Below, piece by piece: positions 11,860-24,727 of a stretch of 64,000 nt of DNA. Each line of letters opens with the position of its first letter. Positions within the stretch are counted from its first letter, which is position 1. The position numbers and the translations under genes were made by a program. Below the pieces are notes generated by a model, which saw nothing but the letters and a program-made list of their open reading frames with translations, had not been told where the DNA came from and did not search any database. Source of the DNA: Ctenosaura bakeri (Eukaryota > Chordata > Lepidosauria > Squamata > Iguanidae); assembly GCA_948474755.1 (NCBI GenBank), contig CAOLHI010002502.1:1-64000 (forward strand). The letters run 5' to 3'.

Positions 11860-13040
11860 TAGTTATGCCGTCATAAAGTTACAAATTGTAGCCTCTGGTA
11901 CAGGATCTTGACCAGAATTGTTATCTGTTATATTTTTAAGCATAACAATAATAAAGCAATAACATTTATGAAATTTATTTGGACAATATGATGTTTCCGA
12001 TAGCACAGTCCTTACTGTGTGGAGTTTAATGAGCTTTTATTAATGGAAAAGTAAGTTCAAGAGTCAATTAGTTTTTGATTATATCTTTGTTGCTGTAGCT
12101 TGAGGGTTATCTCAGAGTGCATCTTTCCATAGCTGGCCACAAGAAGTTGGATGACTTCTATTTCAGCCTTCTTTATTAATGTTTTTTACAAAATGAAACT
12201 GAAGGGAACTGTAAATTTAACTGTCTCTGTCATCCAACAGGAAAATTATATATTTGTTCCGGCATGTCAGCTGTGGAGATGTGTCTACACACAGTGGAAT
12301 CTTCTTGGTGCTGTATGTGGAAACAACAGATGGTGTGCAGTATATTCATCATAACATTTAGCTAAATTAGGACACTTACTAGCCTGTTCGTCATTGTTAG
12401 TTATCTGGATGTATTGATGGGGTGAGAGACACCTTGTCAAACTAAAGGCAGTTTAGCCCTGGTAACAAAATGACAAGACTTAAAAGAACAGAGAAGTTTT
12501 TGTCACCTAGGAAAAACCAACAGAATAGCCTGGTTTATTGGATACAGCTCAGATATTGTATATAGAAATTTGGGCTCAGATCAGGTGTGCAGACCTTCAT
12601 ACTTCTTCCTATTTTGTGTGTCATGTTATGCTTTGTAAAGTTGTAAAAAGTTGTAAGAAAGCTGCCTTAAATCAAGTCAGATGGTTAGTCCATCTAGTTC
12701 AGTTTTGGCTACACCTGAGGTGGGCAGTTTCTAGAGTTGAAAGCATAGCATATTTGATTTTCCTGATCCCACTGAGAGCAGGGCTGATGTTGAGGGAGCA
12801 GCTGGTAAAAATTACCAGGGCTGGGGCCTGACTATGTTGATTATGTTTTTGTCTTTGGGGCAAAACAGCCACAAATCTTGTACTTTTTGAGCAGAAAGAA
12901 TGGGTGCTGGCCATGCTCACAACAAAGCAACCTCTGAATATTTGGTATGAAGTAATGTTGCAGTGAGTGGGGTTTGTCTGTTGGGAGCTCAAACGACATC
13001 TGCTCTTCCAGCTCTCAGCTCCAGTGGCCAAAGTGATTGA
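11860..13040. other. unrecognised sequence
   Basis: No gene, RNA or known repeat recognised. The minus-strand frame at 12699-13076 starts in the adjacent CA repeat and has no conserved motif. Confidence 0.45.
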
Positions 13041-13047
13041 GGCAAGG

Positions 13048-13315
13048 GGTGTGTGTGTGTGTGTGTGCATGTGCACGTGTGTGTACGTGTATGCATGCCT
13101 TCAAGCAAGCTGTTGACTTATGGTGACCCCATGAATTTCATAGGGTTTTCTTAGGCAAGGAATACTCAAAGATGGTTTGGCTAGTTCCTTCCTCTGAAAT
13201 ATAGTCTACAGCACCTGGTATTCATTGGTAGTCTCCCACTGAAGTACTAACCAGAGGTGACCCTGCTTAACTTCCAAGATCAGATGGGATCTGGTGCCTT
13301 TAAGGTGTTTAGGCC
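13048..13315 (-). mobile_element. 5S rRNA-derived SINE with CA-rich tail
   Basis: Read on the minus strand from 13315, the element starts GCCTAAACACC, has the 5S-like GATCTTGGAAGTTAAGCAGG, GGTTAGTACTTCAGTGGGAG and ACCAGGTGCTGTAG, then the Sauria-type tail with AAGAAAACCC, GGGTCACCATAAGTC and a CTTGAAGGCATGCATAC end. The (GT)n run at 13048-13080 is the (CA)n tail of this element on its own strand. It matches the copies at 5863-6092 and 63372-63600. Confidence 0.8.
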
Positions 13316-13319
13316 CTAT

Positions 13320-14530
13320 AGCAGGAAGCAGGACTATAAAAGCCCATCCCAAGTCTCACAAAAGAAGGGCCTCTTTTAAGAGTTCTGGGCTTCCATGAGA
13401 TCTCTAATCTCGTAGGAGCCTAGAACTCTTGTGAGAGGCCTTTTCTTGTTAGACTTGGAGGAGGCTTTGTATAGGCTACCTCACATGTATTGGACAGCCA
13501 TGTGCTGGTTTAGCAAAAGAAAGGATTGTCCCATATTGCTGTTTGGGAAAAACTGGCTGAGGCCTCCTCCGAAAATTTCAGTGTGACCCAAACCCACTCT
13601 TGGCGCCCTGGCTTTGAGGCTTTGAGCAGCACCTTGCTTCCATGCCAACGAATTTGCTACTGTACCTTCAACCCCACCCCACTATATCTTTTAAAAACTA
13701 GGTACACATGAGTACATCTTGTTTTTAAGCTGAATTTTACTTCTGAAAGCAGCTCTGCCTGAAGACAAGGTACATGCTACTCTAACACCTTGTTTTATAC
13801 TTTGAAAAGGTTGCCAATATAGCTGATTGGGTAGGTGGAATGTCATGGACTGCAAGACTGGTTGGAGGGGTGTGCATGCCACTCATAAGCAATATATTGC
13901 CCATCTGTGGTCTACAAGGACTGGCAGCAATTCTGAGTGGTGCTAGAAGATAGATTTTCCTAATATTGCCTGGAGATACCAGACTAAACCTGGGACTTTG
14001 TTTATGTAAGACATGTCATCTAACATGAAGCTATGGGGACTATTCTTGGTAAGCCACAGGTATGGATGAGCAAAGTTTATGAATACTTTGTACTTGCTTA
14101 GTGGGTGATATAATTTGGGTGGGAACTTTTGTCTTTCCAAATATTATTTGACTACACTTTCCGTCAGCCCCAGACAGGATAGAAGTTCTAATCCACTGGT
14201 ATTTGAAAAGCTACACTCCCTGCTCTGCGTAGAAAAGGATTTGCTAATGTTTGACAGCTACAGAGACAAAAGTAGCAATTTGTGGGAAGTTTCTAAACAC
14301 AATACACTGTAAGTCTATAAAATGAGGAAGATTTCTCTCTCTTAAAAAAAATAGTGAAGTGCATACTAAACTCTATCCCATAGGGTCAAGTTAGGTTGAC
14401 TCCTTGTTTCCTGTTTTAACATTCTAGAATCCTTTCCTTACAGAAATCTGTTCCATCACAGTCATGGTTTCATTATAAATGTGCATACTCAGAAGTTAGT
14501 CCCATTGATGCACTAAAAACTGTATTTCAA
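13320..14530. other. unrecognised sequence
   Basis: No supported gene. A fragment near 14150-14180 (GACTACACTTTCCGTCAGCC) resembles the hAT-like MITE family seen elsewhere but is too short to call. Confidence 0.45.
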
Positions 14531-14534
14531 GGGT

Positions 14535-17500
14535 TTTTCATTCAGAAAAATATTGAGTACAAAAGAAGACAGAAGAAGAATTTAGATGACATAATGGAGA
14601 AGAACAAAGACTCAAAAGCAAAACTAAAAAGTAACCCTCGAGACAAAGAGTTATCATTAAAAATAAAAGTGTTACAGAAACAGTTGTCGATGTTTACAAT
14701 GGAAGAAATTGAAAAGAAGATTCGTTTTTTGAAGCAAAAACAATTTGAGTATGCAAATAAACCTGGACGCTGGTTGGCGTACAAGATTTGGAAGGAAGAA
14801 AAAAAGAGACTAATTTCTGAGTTTAAAGAAGGAGATCGTAGAATCACAGAAACCAAAAAAATTCAGAAAGTGCTCACTAATTATTTCCAGAATCTGTTCC
14901 AGACCAACGTCCCTAAAGACACAATTGATATGGAAGAATACTTTTGTTTTCAGAATCTTCCAAAAATATCTCTGGAATATCATGAAATGTTGAACAAACC
15001 GATTGCTATTAATGAGATCAATGAAGCGATAAATAAAGTGAAATCCAACAAAGCCCCAGGCTCGGATGGTTTAACAGCTAGTTTTTATAAACAATTTAAA
15101 GAATAACTTATGAAACCCTATGCAAGTGATGATGAATTCTGTAATGGAGGCAGGAGCACTTCCAAGAAGTTGGATAGAAGCAAACATAACATTGATTTCT
15201 AAGATTGATTTTGACACTCCTACATGTAAAGACTTTCAACCTATTTCACTTCTAAATGTGGATTATAAAATCTTCACTTCTGTCCTTGCAAATCGTTTGA
15301 AGAAGGTCCTACAAGAATTTGTACATGAAGATCAGAGCGGTTTCATCCCAGGGAGACAGATGAGGTCTAACATCTGAATAGATGTTGATATAATATAATG
15401 TTGATATAGCTTGATATAACAGAATTTTATGAATCCCACAATGGAAAAAAAGGTGCTCTCATCTTTCTTGATGCAGAGAAGGCCTTTGATAATGTAAATT
15501 GATCTTTTCTCATAAAGGTCATTGAAAATGTGGAATTTGGTGAGACCTTCATAAACTGGATAAAGGCGATTTACAATGAAGAGAAGGCCCATATAATTAT
15601 TAATGGGGATTTTTCAGAAAGTATTTGCCCCATTATCACAGTATTTCAATTTCAAAAGGAACCCAACAAGGCTGCCCATTATCCCCCTTGCTATTTATAT
15701 CGGTGTTGGAGGTTTTGTTAAGGCAATTAAAGAGAGAAGATTCCATCCAAGGTGTTAAGGTTGGGCAAGACCAATTTAAGTATAAGGCCTTTGCAGATGA
15801 TGTAGTACTTTTTCTAGAAGATCCCTTACCACAAATTGCCAAACTTAATGAAATTTTGAACAAATTTGGTCAGTTGGCAGGTTTCAAAGTTAATAAAGCC
15901 AAAACTAAGATCCTCTTGAAAAATGTTAAACCATGTGAGAAAGAACTGATTGAAAAGAAAGCAGGTATCCAATGTGTTCAAAAAGTGAAATATTCAGGGA
16001 TAGAACTGACCAAAAATAATAATCCGTTGTTTAAGAACAACTATCAAAAGATTTGGGCTCAGATTCAAAAGAAATTGGATATGCGGAAAAAGTTGGATCT
16101 TTCCTTGATGGGGAGGATTTCAGTGATAAAAATTAGTGTACTTCCCAAAATACTCTTCCTGTTTTTGATGATTCCAGTTACAGTTCCTAGGAAGTGGCTT
16201 CAAGGGTGTAAAAAAGATCTGTCTAAATTAATATGGAATGGGAAGAAACCGAGAATGAAATATAAATGAATGACAGATACAAGACAACAAGGAGGATTTG
16301 CAGTACCGGATTTAGGCTTCTACTCCGAAGCTGCATGCATAGCCTGGATGAAACCCTGGATCCTGTTGGATGACAGGAAATTACTGGCATTAGAAGGACA
16401 CAACCTCTATTTTGACTGGCATGCATACCTGTGGTATGACAAAGTGAAAGTCCAAAAGACTTTTAAAAACCATGTGATACACAAGGCACTCCTCACTGTT
16501 TGGAAGAAGTATAAGTCTTTTTCTGTCCCAAAAAACCATCATGGATTTCACTGCTGGAGGCACTCTCTGTTAAGGGATTGAGAAGAGACAGTAACTGGTT
16601 GACTTACAAAGATCTGTTGAAACAAAATGAAGAAGTTGTTAAAAGAAGAAGGATTTGAAATACAATGGTTTCCGTACACGCAAATAAGAGAAAGATTTAA
16701 GAAGGACTTACAAACTGAAGGGGTGGAATTAAGACAAACTGAATTGGAAGGTCTTATGTTAAAAGGAGAAAAGCAGCTACTTTCAAGGTTGTATAAAAGG
16801 TTGTTAACCTATAATTTAGAGGGAGAGTTAGTGAAAGACTGTATGATAAATTGGGCCAGAGATCTCAACCATAACATCCTTTTGGAAGAGTGGGAAACAA
16901 TTTGGAAAAATAATATGGTATACTCTAGATCATATACTCTTCAAGAAAATGTGTTGCAGATGGTGTATTGATATCATTTGACACCCAACAGACTAGCCAA
17001 AATGAACAAGAATATGAACAATCACTGTTGGAAATGTGAAGACCAAGTGGGTTCCTTTTATCACATGTGGTGGGGATGTGATAAAGCAAAGAGATTCTGG
17101 TATGCCATACAAGCTAGTATGCAAAAAATCTTGAAAATAAAAATTGAATTAATTCCTGAATTTTTTTTTTAATTGGGAATTTTTGGTGCAGATAACAGAA
17201 TGGATTTCTGCACCAAAAGATTAGTTTGGCATTCGATTGTGGCAGCCAGAATTGTCTATGCTAAATGGTGGAAATCAACTTACATCCCCATGGTTGATGA
17301 ATGGTTAGAACAAGTTACTGAAATTGCACAGATGGACAAAATGACTTATAGATTGGAGAACAAGGTGGATAGTAAGTTCTATAAGGCCTGGGAGTTATTT
17401 ACAGTGTTTCTTCAAAATAAGAAAATTCCAACTAATGGTCTTCAGTGTTGAGTATCTGGAGTGAATAGGGGACTCCTTTTTGGATTAGTTTAATTAAAGT

Positions 17501-17980
17501 CCTATCTCTAATTTTAAGGGGGAATATGCTATATTTCAAAATACAATATATCCTCAAAGAATAAGTAGGAATGATATAATTTATTGTAAATACTTGTAAT
17601 TATAAATTATTGATGGCAATCTCCAGGTAATATTGGGAAGGGAGGGGAAGACGGAGAAGAAGTTTTGATGTGATTGGACTTTCTTTGACATAACAGGGAC
17701 GGGAAGAAATGCCATTAATATTATATGTGAGACAATATGAATATATTGTGAATATTGTGAATTGTAATAATGGTATTGTTATTATATAACTATTATATAA
17801 TCAGAGGTTGACATAGATCTGTAATACTCAGAACTTTAGTTTTTCCCTTTCTTATACGGGGAGGTATATTTCATGAGATTCTATGAATATAATAAGTCTG
17901 TTTCTCATTCAAGGGGGAAGTTTTTTAGGTCTTTGTTAATAATCATGTATGTAGTAATTGTACTATTTGTATATATTGTA
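14535..17980 (+). mobile_element. decayed L1 LINE, ORF2 from RT linker to C-terminus
   Basis: The plus strand carries an L1-type ORF2. The linker region reads IEKKIRFLKQKQFEYANKPG (from about 14709). RT motifs follow: NKAPGSDGLTASFYKQF (about 15050-15100), DQSGFIPGRQ (about 15333-15360), GTQQGCPLSPLLF (about 15658-15696) and the catalytic FADD at 15790-15801. A C-terminal Cys/His knuckle, CWKC...HMWWGC, lies near 17028-17080. The endonuclease is missing, so the copy is 5'-truncated. The frame shifts at least twice before 15625, then continues in one frame broken by stops at about 16267, 16579, 16969 and 17170. After 17451 an AT-rich 3'UTR-like stretch runs to an uncertain end near 17980; no poly-A tail or target duplication was found. 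Confidence 0.85.
14594..17454 (+). pseudogene. L1 ORF2 reverse transcriptase, broken
   Basis: This is the coding remnant of the L1 above. An intact ORF2 protein nicks DNA and reverse-transcribes its RNA at the target. Here the endonuclease is absent, the RT domain is split by frameshifts around 15107-15120 and 15378-15625, and four in-frame stops interrupt the C-terminal half. The catalytic FADD and the zinc-knuckle residues survive, so decay is moderate, but no functional protein can be made. Confidence 0.85.
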
Positions 17981-17999
17981 CGTCTTGTATGTCTTGTAT

Positions 18000-18960
18000 T
18001 AATATGTTTGTAAGTAGTTATGTGTAGATTGTATGTTGGAAAGTTGGTACATAGCTATATATAGTTAGTCCCATTGCATACAGTACAATTGCTAGTCCAT
18101 GCACTGTGGCTTGCAATCTTTATAGGTCTCAGTCTGGCCACTCAAGTGATCCTTTGCTTGTGTCTGTGAATCACTGGGATTGTTTTATGTTTCTTGTTGG
18201 GAATTTATGCTCTCTGGCATGCATGCATTCAAAGGCTGATCATTTAATTTCCCCCATAAATGTCCTTGCTAAGTTAAAGAAGATGACATTCCCAAAAGTA
18301 ACAACCTTCTGAGTTTTTAGTCTGCAGATTTTAGGTGCTTCCACAGAGGGACTTTCTTCCAAGCAAACTTGTTGCAGATCAGTCTGTAAACCAGAATGTC
18401 AGTCTTATTTTCTTTCTTTGCCCTAACTGAAAAATTATGTGGCAATAACTGTAGGATTGTCCTGCTGATATTCCTGATCTGAACTCTGGATGAGGGACAT
18501 GGCCTGAGCAACATCCATGCTAGGGCATTATGATTCAGAATGCAATTTCTACATTCTTACTTAGAAGTAAGCTATGTTGAATTCAACTGGTCTGACTTCT
18601 GAATAGATATATGAGGTTGAAATATTAACCTTTTTTAGGCTCTTTTAACCATCATCAGGTGAACTTTATTTCAGAGGCCCTCCTCAACTGTTTAATTCAT
18701 CAGTAGCACTGCTTTAATTTGCAGGATGGTCAGTTTTTGATGGCTTTGTACTGCTACTCCTTTTTGCACTGTCTCTTCTCTATCTATTGCTTTCATATAA
18801 ATTTAGTTTTTTAAAAAAGCAATTTTAGTAGTCTGAAGTATTTTAATCTCGGGTGCTGGCTTTACTATAAGTCACAGTGAATAATATATTTTACAGAGGT
18901 GACTTGTGAATTAAGAAATAAAAATGAATTCTAGAAAAACAACCTCCCACAGTGTTGTGA
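18000..18960. other. unrecognised sequence
   Basis: AT-rich DNA without recognisable gene. A segment near 18545-18610 (TTACTTAGAAGTAAGC then CTGACTTCTGAATAG) may be an old copy of repeat B. Confidence 0.4.
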
Positions 18961-18965
18961 CTTAG

Positions 18966-19380
18966 GGCTTTTCCGCACTTTGGGGGGAAAAAGGGGCAAT
19001 CCGTTACTCATTGGACTGGCACGCTCCCCCCAACGATCCATGCTGATCCAGAGCAGCACGTGCCAGCGCTACACACTCTCCAGGGATGAAAATGGAGGCT
19101 TCCGGTTGGTGGAGAAGCTCACCAGCCGGAAGCCTGCCCGGCTGGTGCGAACCTGCAGATCTACACATTAGCACAGCGATGGACTGGGGCACTCTGGGCT
19201 ATTGAAAATCCTCTTTTAATCAGTCTTTCAATGGCATGAGGAACCACCAGTTCTGGTCATTCCGGAGCGGGCTGAAGTCCGGACATACATTAAGAAGTCC
19301 GGACCCAGTTCGCCCCCAAGTGCAAACATCCTCACTGGAGGACGCGCGGCCCCATTTTAAAAATAAAATGCGGAAAAGGC
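18966..19380. mobile_element. TIR element with GGCTTTTCCGCA ends
   Basis: The left end reads GGCTTTTCCGCAC and the right end is its near-inverse TGCGGAAAAGGC. The flanks CTTAG (18961-18965) and CTAAG (19381-19385) look like a 5-bp target-site duplication with one mismatch. The interior is GC-richer than its surroundings and holds a hairpin, GGCTTCCGGTTGGTGGAG facing CTCACCAGCCGGAAGCC (about 19098-19135). It shares end design and the phrase AAAATGGNGGCTTCC with the element at 43768-44265. There is no transposase. The superfamily is undecided; short overlapping frames are artefacts. Confidence 0.7.
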
Positions 19381-19410
19381 CTAAGTAGGCCTTACGTTGT
19401 ATCCTTAGGA

Positions 19411-19588
19411 GCCAGCGTTGTTTGGTGGTTTGAGCACTGAACTATGACCCTATGATTCCTCACTCAGCCGCAGAAACTGTCTGGGTGACCTTGGGTGTGT
19501 CACAAACTCTCAGCCCCCAGAAAAGCCAGTGATAGGTTTGCCTTAGGCTTGCCGTAGGTTGGAAATGGCTTGAACAACAACAACAACT
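19411..19588 (+). mobile_element. tRNA-derived Sauria-type SINE
   Basis: The head has an A-box-like TGGTGGTTTGAGCACTG and tRNA-derived sequence through ATTCCTCACTCAGCCGC. The body reads CTGGGTGACCTTGGGTGTGTC, then TCTCAGCCCCCAG, and the tail TTGCCGTAGGTTGGAAATGG with a terminal AACAACAACAAC run. This is the standard architecture of the lizard SINE copies at 36034 and 43412. The B box is damaged. It is non-coding. Confidence 0.85.
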
Positions 19589-20104
19589 TGTTGTATTCTA
19601 AGAGCTTCACTGTTTCAGGTTTTGGCAGGCAAAGCACAGCATTTTGACCCTAAGGGCAGTGCCAACATCATATCCTTCCATACGATAAAAGAGGGACTAA
19701 GATCCTGCATCAGAGGCTATGATGAATAACTTTGTGAGACTGGACCTACATTATACTTATACTTCAAGATCAGAAAAACAATTATTCACCATCTATTGTT
19801 CAATGGTCGGGAGATCTGTTTTAGCTACACATATATTTTATAGACGTCAGTGCTTTACACATACATTTTAGATATGCCAGCTTCAAACAAATATATTATT
19901 GTTGATATGGCCAGTCTGTTTTAATGTGTATGCCAAATCCTTGTTTGTATCCTTGGTACTTGTGAGAAAGTACAAACATATGCAGAATTATTTTAATGTT
20001 ACTGTCGTTTCCCAGCATGATTCTGACCCAGTTCTCCCTGTTCATGGGAAGCCATAGAACGTGACAGACGGAGCAGGCACTCTGAGAACCTTTGCTCCTG
20101 AAGG

Positions 20105-20162
20105 TTGTTATCATGTGCCTTCAAGTAATTTCCAACTTAAGGCAACCCTAAGAGCAGTTCAA
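20105..20162 (-). mobile_element. Sauria-type SINE tail fragment
   Basis: The reverse complement contains CTTAGGGTTGCCTTAAGTTG then GAAATTACTTGAAGGCACA, the conserved 3' tail of the SINE family. The head is missing. Confidence 0.6.
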
Positions 20163-20164
20163 AG

Positions 20165-20905
20165 AGCAGTTCAACAGTGGAATGCACTGCCTCAGAACTA
20201 CATAATCACTTGGTGTTTTCTTTACAATATTCAGTTTAATTCCCTTCTCTGATGATGTGAAGTCATACCCCAGAGTTGGTGGTGTTCTGTTATTTTGCTA
20301 TTCAATCAATAATTGTATTAGTAATTTTATCAGAGAGGTGCTTGTTCTGAAAAGTGTTATGAAAAATATACAGAATCATCCCATGCATATATATACAGAA
20401 CAAAGTCCTCTTGGAGGCAAAATACTCATATTTATTCTGATCATGTTTAACATACATGGGGATCACTGTGTTCTTACAACAAAGTATCCAGGATCATTTA
20501 TTATTAATACCACAGATTACTTTTTTTGGTGTCATGCTCACACCCTCTGGTGGTCAATAAAAAAGTAGCACTACTGTAGCACATTAAGTTTTTATTTTTA
20601 ATTTGACTGATTTCATCCTAATTCTGCCTTCAAATATCTGAAGGGCTGTCATGCAGATGATTTAGCAAAACTGTTCTCAGCTCTTCTCTCCAAGAGTAGA
20701 AACAGTGGTTTGAAACTTCAGGGAAGACAATTTCAGCTGAACATCAAGAGAAACCACCTAGTGATGAGAGCAGCTCAGCAATGTGACAGATTGGTTGATG
20801 AGCTGGAGGGCTTTCCTATACTAGAGGTATTTCAATGCAGGCCAGATGGCCATCAGTCAGGGATCCTGCAAAGAGCAGGGTGTTGGATTAGGTGAGCTCC
20901 ATCTA
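20165..20905 (+). mobile_element. CR1-type LINE 3' remnants, fragmented
   Basis: Two short stretches match the 3' end of CR1-like elements: CAGTGGAATGCACTGCCTCAG near 20174-20195, and the region 20785-20905 with GAGGTATTTCAATGCAGGCC, AGATGGCCATCAGTCAGGGA and GGTGTTGGATTAGGTGAG. The sequence between them is not recognised. No RT remains. Confidence 0.4.
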
Positions 20906-20909
20906 AAAC

Positions 20910-22070
20910 ATTTTGGTGCCTCCAAGGAACTCTAGTGACTTAAGTGACTCATCCTACCTCCTGTCCCTTATATCCAGCAGAAAGTCAAATATTTGCTCAT
21001 TCATGGTGCTTGTGTGATATCAGTCTCAGCCAACCTATCCTTCAAGGTTGTTGTGAGGATATAATGGAGAATCATATGTGTCCCTTTGAGCTAATTGGTG
21101 GTATATAAACATAACAAAAGGAAGAAATAAAAATTAAACACAAGGTTTTTTTCCTAAAAAAAATCATTTCATTAGCCCATAAGAAAAGGGGGAAGAGAGA
21201 AAGAGAAGTGTTTTTGAGGGAAACAAATAAGACTACATTGATAGGAAGCAAAGGGATCCCTCCAAAACTGGATTGCTAAACCCTTGTAATATCGGTAATT
21301 GCTTAATTGTGTAAATTATTATGAACATAAGTTGCTAAGAAAAGGATAAAGTATATAAATGGGGTTGAAAGACAGAACAACAAGGTTATAACTTGAAGAA
21401 AACGCAAAAAAAATGGATTGGAGGAGAAGAATGTTAACGTTTAAATAAAGGAAATTTAGGAAGATGTGCATTTTGTAAGGATTTAATTCATTTTTTTGAA
21501 CAAAAGTATAATTTAAAAAAGCAATAGTGGTAATGCTTTAGATACACCACATATATTTAATTTACAACTGATCACTGTCCCTGGCAAATCGTCCCCTCTT
21601 CTCCCACCAACTGTATTTGTTGTGTTCCTTGAGTATGGCTGCAGTCAAACACCCTCTCAGCGTAGTATAAATGTCTGCATGCAGAGGTATGTTGCCCCAG
21701 CAATACACAGCCCCCATGCTGAATGGCACCACTGTGCAATGCATGTCAATGATCAATGCTGTGTGCAATCCACAATGCACAACTGCAATGCAGAACATTG
21801 CTGTATGCACAAGTCCACTTCCACTTCTGTCTGTAGTATACATCTATTGCTCTGCCATGCCTAATTCACTCCATACATGTAAAGTGACATACATATGCAT
21901 ATTTCACTAAAGAATGACAGCCTATGTCTGCATATCATTTACTTTGCATTTAGTTCTCCCTACTCCAGTCTACCTCACCTCATTCTTGGGTTCTGACACT
22001 CTTGTTTACCACATCAGCTGCAAACTGCTTGACATCTGTTGTTACCCTAATTTTCTGAGGGTTCTGGGAG
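20910..22070. other. unrecognised sequence with a TGCA-rich patch
   Basis: No gene. Around 21690-21815 the words TGTGCAATGCATG, CACAATGCACAACTGCAATGC and TGTATGCACAAG recur irregularly. This resembles the patches at 11605-11855 and 56600-56860 and produces overlapping spurious frames. Confidence 0.4.
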
Positions 22071-22074
22071 TCCT

Positions 22075-23030
22075 GGTCACCAGATTAATTATTTTGAGAC
22101 AGGGAGGTCCCTGTAACCAGATTCAGGGAGGTCCCTGTCACTGGATATGTTGCCCGAGTCCCCGGGGGTCCCTCTAAGGATACCTAGTCTGACCCCAATT
22201 TTAAGGGTGTTTCCAAGTTGCGCTAAGCACGCACCCAGCACACACGAGAGGTAGGGTAATCTTGCAGGATCTCAAAAGCCAATGTATACCAGGTCAGGTC
22301 AGATTAAAAACCAAGCTAAAGGTGTACTAAATGATTTCTTTTATTTTCTTTTATTTTTTTTATAAAATATAAGTCACTATGCACTCACTCACTTTAGCAA
22401 TCACACACACACAGAGCCTAAAAGAAAATAAAGGGAGGAAAATTGATGGAGGGGGGGATTAGAGAGGGATTTTCTGGGTAATAGTTCACCTGATCCTGAC
22501 ACCCAGGAAGTCAAAGTTGAAACAGAGGATTGAGAGTGGTGAAACTCAGCAAGGGGGAGGGGGGCCGAGGGGAACGCTCAGCAAACAGAGTGACAGCAAT
22601 TCGGGAGGAAAATGTAAGCGAACCTCTGAACAGCTAAAAACATGGGGTTTTTATAGAAGAAATATACCTGGAGGGCTAGTTCTCTCCTGGGGACAACAAT
22701 AGCAAGGAGGGCTAGCTCAAAAGCCCTCAACGGCGAGCATCTCTGGCTGAATGTTCCTCAGTGTCATGTGAATGACTCTGCCCGAGTGAGACAAAGGCAT
22801 AGGTAGAGTGGAAATTGCCCTCACTTGGCAGGCTGATTGTGATTCTACTGAGCTGCCATCCCAGTGCGAAGGGCCCTTTGTCTGTTTAATGGTCAGAATG
22901 TCTAGAGGGTTCCCTGGCTACGTGACAGATTGAGTCACTGGCTTGACCGGAATTTTTTCTAACTTCGGCCTTTCAGCCGTTCCTGCCTACGTGCACTTAC
23001 AGTGACCCTGTCAGACACATAGAATGATTT
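22075..23030. other. GC-richer segment of unknown origin, possibly an LTR
   Basis: The segment stands out from its AT-rich surroundings. It starts with a repeat of CAGGGAGGTCCCTGTAAC and CAGGGAGGTCCCTGTCAC at about 22099-22142 and contains AT-rich tracts near 22335-22375 and a TTTTTATAG box near 22650. It ends near GTGACCCTGTCAGACACATA. On the minus strand it would open with TGTGTCTGACAGGGTCAC, which is suggestive of an LTR start. No primer binding site, polyprotein or second LTR was seen, so a solo LTR is only one possibility. Confidence 0.3.
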
Positions 23031-23034
23031 TTAA

Positions 23035-24390
23035 TATTAGCCACATGGAGATATTAATTTGATGTGGTGAATTAATAAATTGTAGACTCTGGGAGAGCTA
23101 TTAGCCATATTAACACTGTCACAGCAGGAACAGCCCAAGACATTTTACTGCATGGGACAAAAGACAAGATAGTGCCCATCCTCCATTTCATGTAGAGACA
23201 CTGATTGGACTGGCAATGGAGTCTTCATCACTGGCAAGGGGATAACTTCCTTGTCAGGACAGCAGATTAGTTTAGGATGTGGATGACAAGCTGGGACATA
23301 CACAACTCTGACTTTCCAGGAAAGAAAATGGCTGGAGAGCTCAAGAGGAATAGCTGAGGTTGACAGAGCTACCCCACCCCCCATGTCTGCTACCTGAGGT
23401 CATTGTAGGGCCAGCCCAACTCTCTTGCTACCTGATGCAGGAGTGAAAGGCTGCCAGCAGATCTCCCTCTATATTGAAGAGGAGAAGTAAAGCTACAAGT
23501 GCAGCTGGTTTTCTGTCCTTGCTCACCCACCAGCTGCCACAGAACCTGGCTTGAAGACCTGGAGATCCAGGTATCCGGGAAGCAACTAGATCATGGAGCC
23601 AGTTGCTTTCATTCAGCTGTCCTCACTTCTGCCTCTTGCTTCTTTTGAAAGGGAGCAACAGTGAGCTGCGAGCCAGGTAATTCTCACCTCTGAGCAGGTG
23701 TGCAGCCGAGCAGCAATTCTCCAGAAAAACAAGCGCCTTGCCAGGATGGAACAGGGAGTGGCCAATTTGCTAAACTAACCCCTGAGACTAATGGGAGCGC
23801 CAGCCCTTCGCAGTTTCCTCATTCTGCCTAATGATATGGCCAGACAGGAAAATTGAGCAGGTAAATGAGGAAAGACAAACAAAACTATTATGCAATGGCT
23901 ATTGAAGGAGGAGGAGGAGTCATTACCTTTTACTCTCTGACATACTTTGTGCTCTAAATCAAACTTTTGAGAAAATCTTGTGCAGATAAGCAGTCACAGT
24001 GAAACATGGCAATATCAAGGAATGTGTGTGCTTATGTGAGGGAAAGTAACTGAACCTGTAACCAGTAGGTCTGGAGTATGAATCCATGTAAACCGTGTTC
24101 TATTCTTTCCTGCTTTGGTTTCAAAATGTAATTACAGAACCAGTGGAAAGAAAAATATTCTTCTTCCTACAGACACACTGATAGAGTGGTATATACTGGG
24201 AAGGCAAGAATGGAGTGAAGCTGGATTCACCAACTGGAAGAGGCATGGCTGGGATTTTTCCTAGACCCAAGGAGAATTCATACATAAATCTGGAGAGCAG
24301 AGGATGGATGACAGCGAAACAACTTTACCTTAGGTTTCTGGAACTACAGATGTTTTACATCAGAGTAGGCAACTTCCAGGAAGCCAGCAT
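23035..24390. other. unrecognised sequence
   Basis: No exon with splice context and no repeat family recognised. Confidence 0.4.
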
Positions 24391-24397
24391 TATATAG

Positions 24398-24645
24398 GCC
24401 CTTTTTGCACCTTACCTGGTGCCGCTAGCGTCATGTAGGGATCACGCAAAAAGCCTCCTCCAGGAGGGAATCTTGTCCCCTGTGCTTCTCTCCATTCCAG
24501 CTCTGTGCTGGATGGAGGGGAGTGCGATAGCTCTGCCCCTTCCTTCTGTAGCACAGCCGGGTGCTTTCCCAGGCTTTGCTGGGGGAGGAGGCATGATGGC
24601 CGTGCTTCCTGATGTTCCACATGCAAGGTAAGTGCAGAAGAGACA
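24398..24645. mobile_element. possible TIR MITE
   Basis: The left end GCCCTTTTTGCACCTTACCT follows TATAG. An imperfect inverse, AGGTAAGTGCAGAAGAGAC, lies at about 24627-24645. The left terminus resembles those at 18966, 36338 and 43768. No matching right flank duplication was found, so the right edge is doubtful. Overlapping frames on both strands are artefacts of a GC-richer stretch. Confidence 0.35.
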
Positions 24646-24727
24646 CGGGAGGGACGCGCAATCATGCATCATTTTTGGCAAAGAGCCGAAAATGATATAC
24701 TGCACAATTGCCGTCTGATCACTATGG

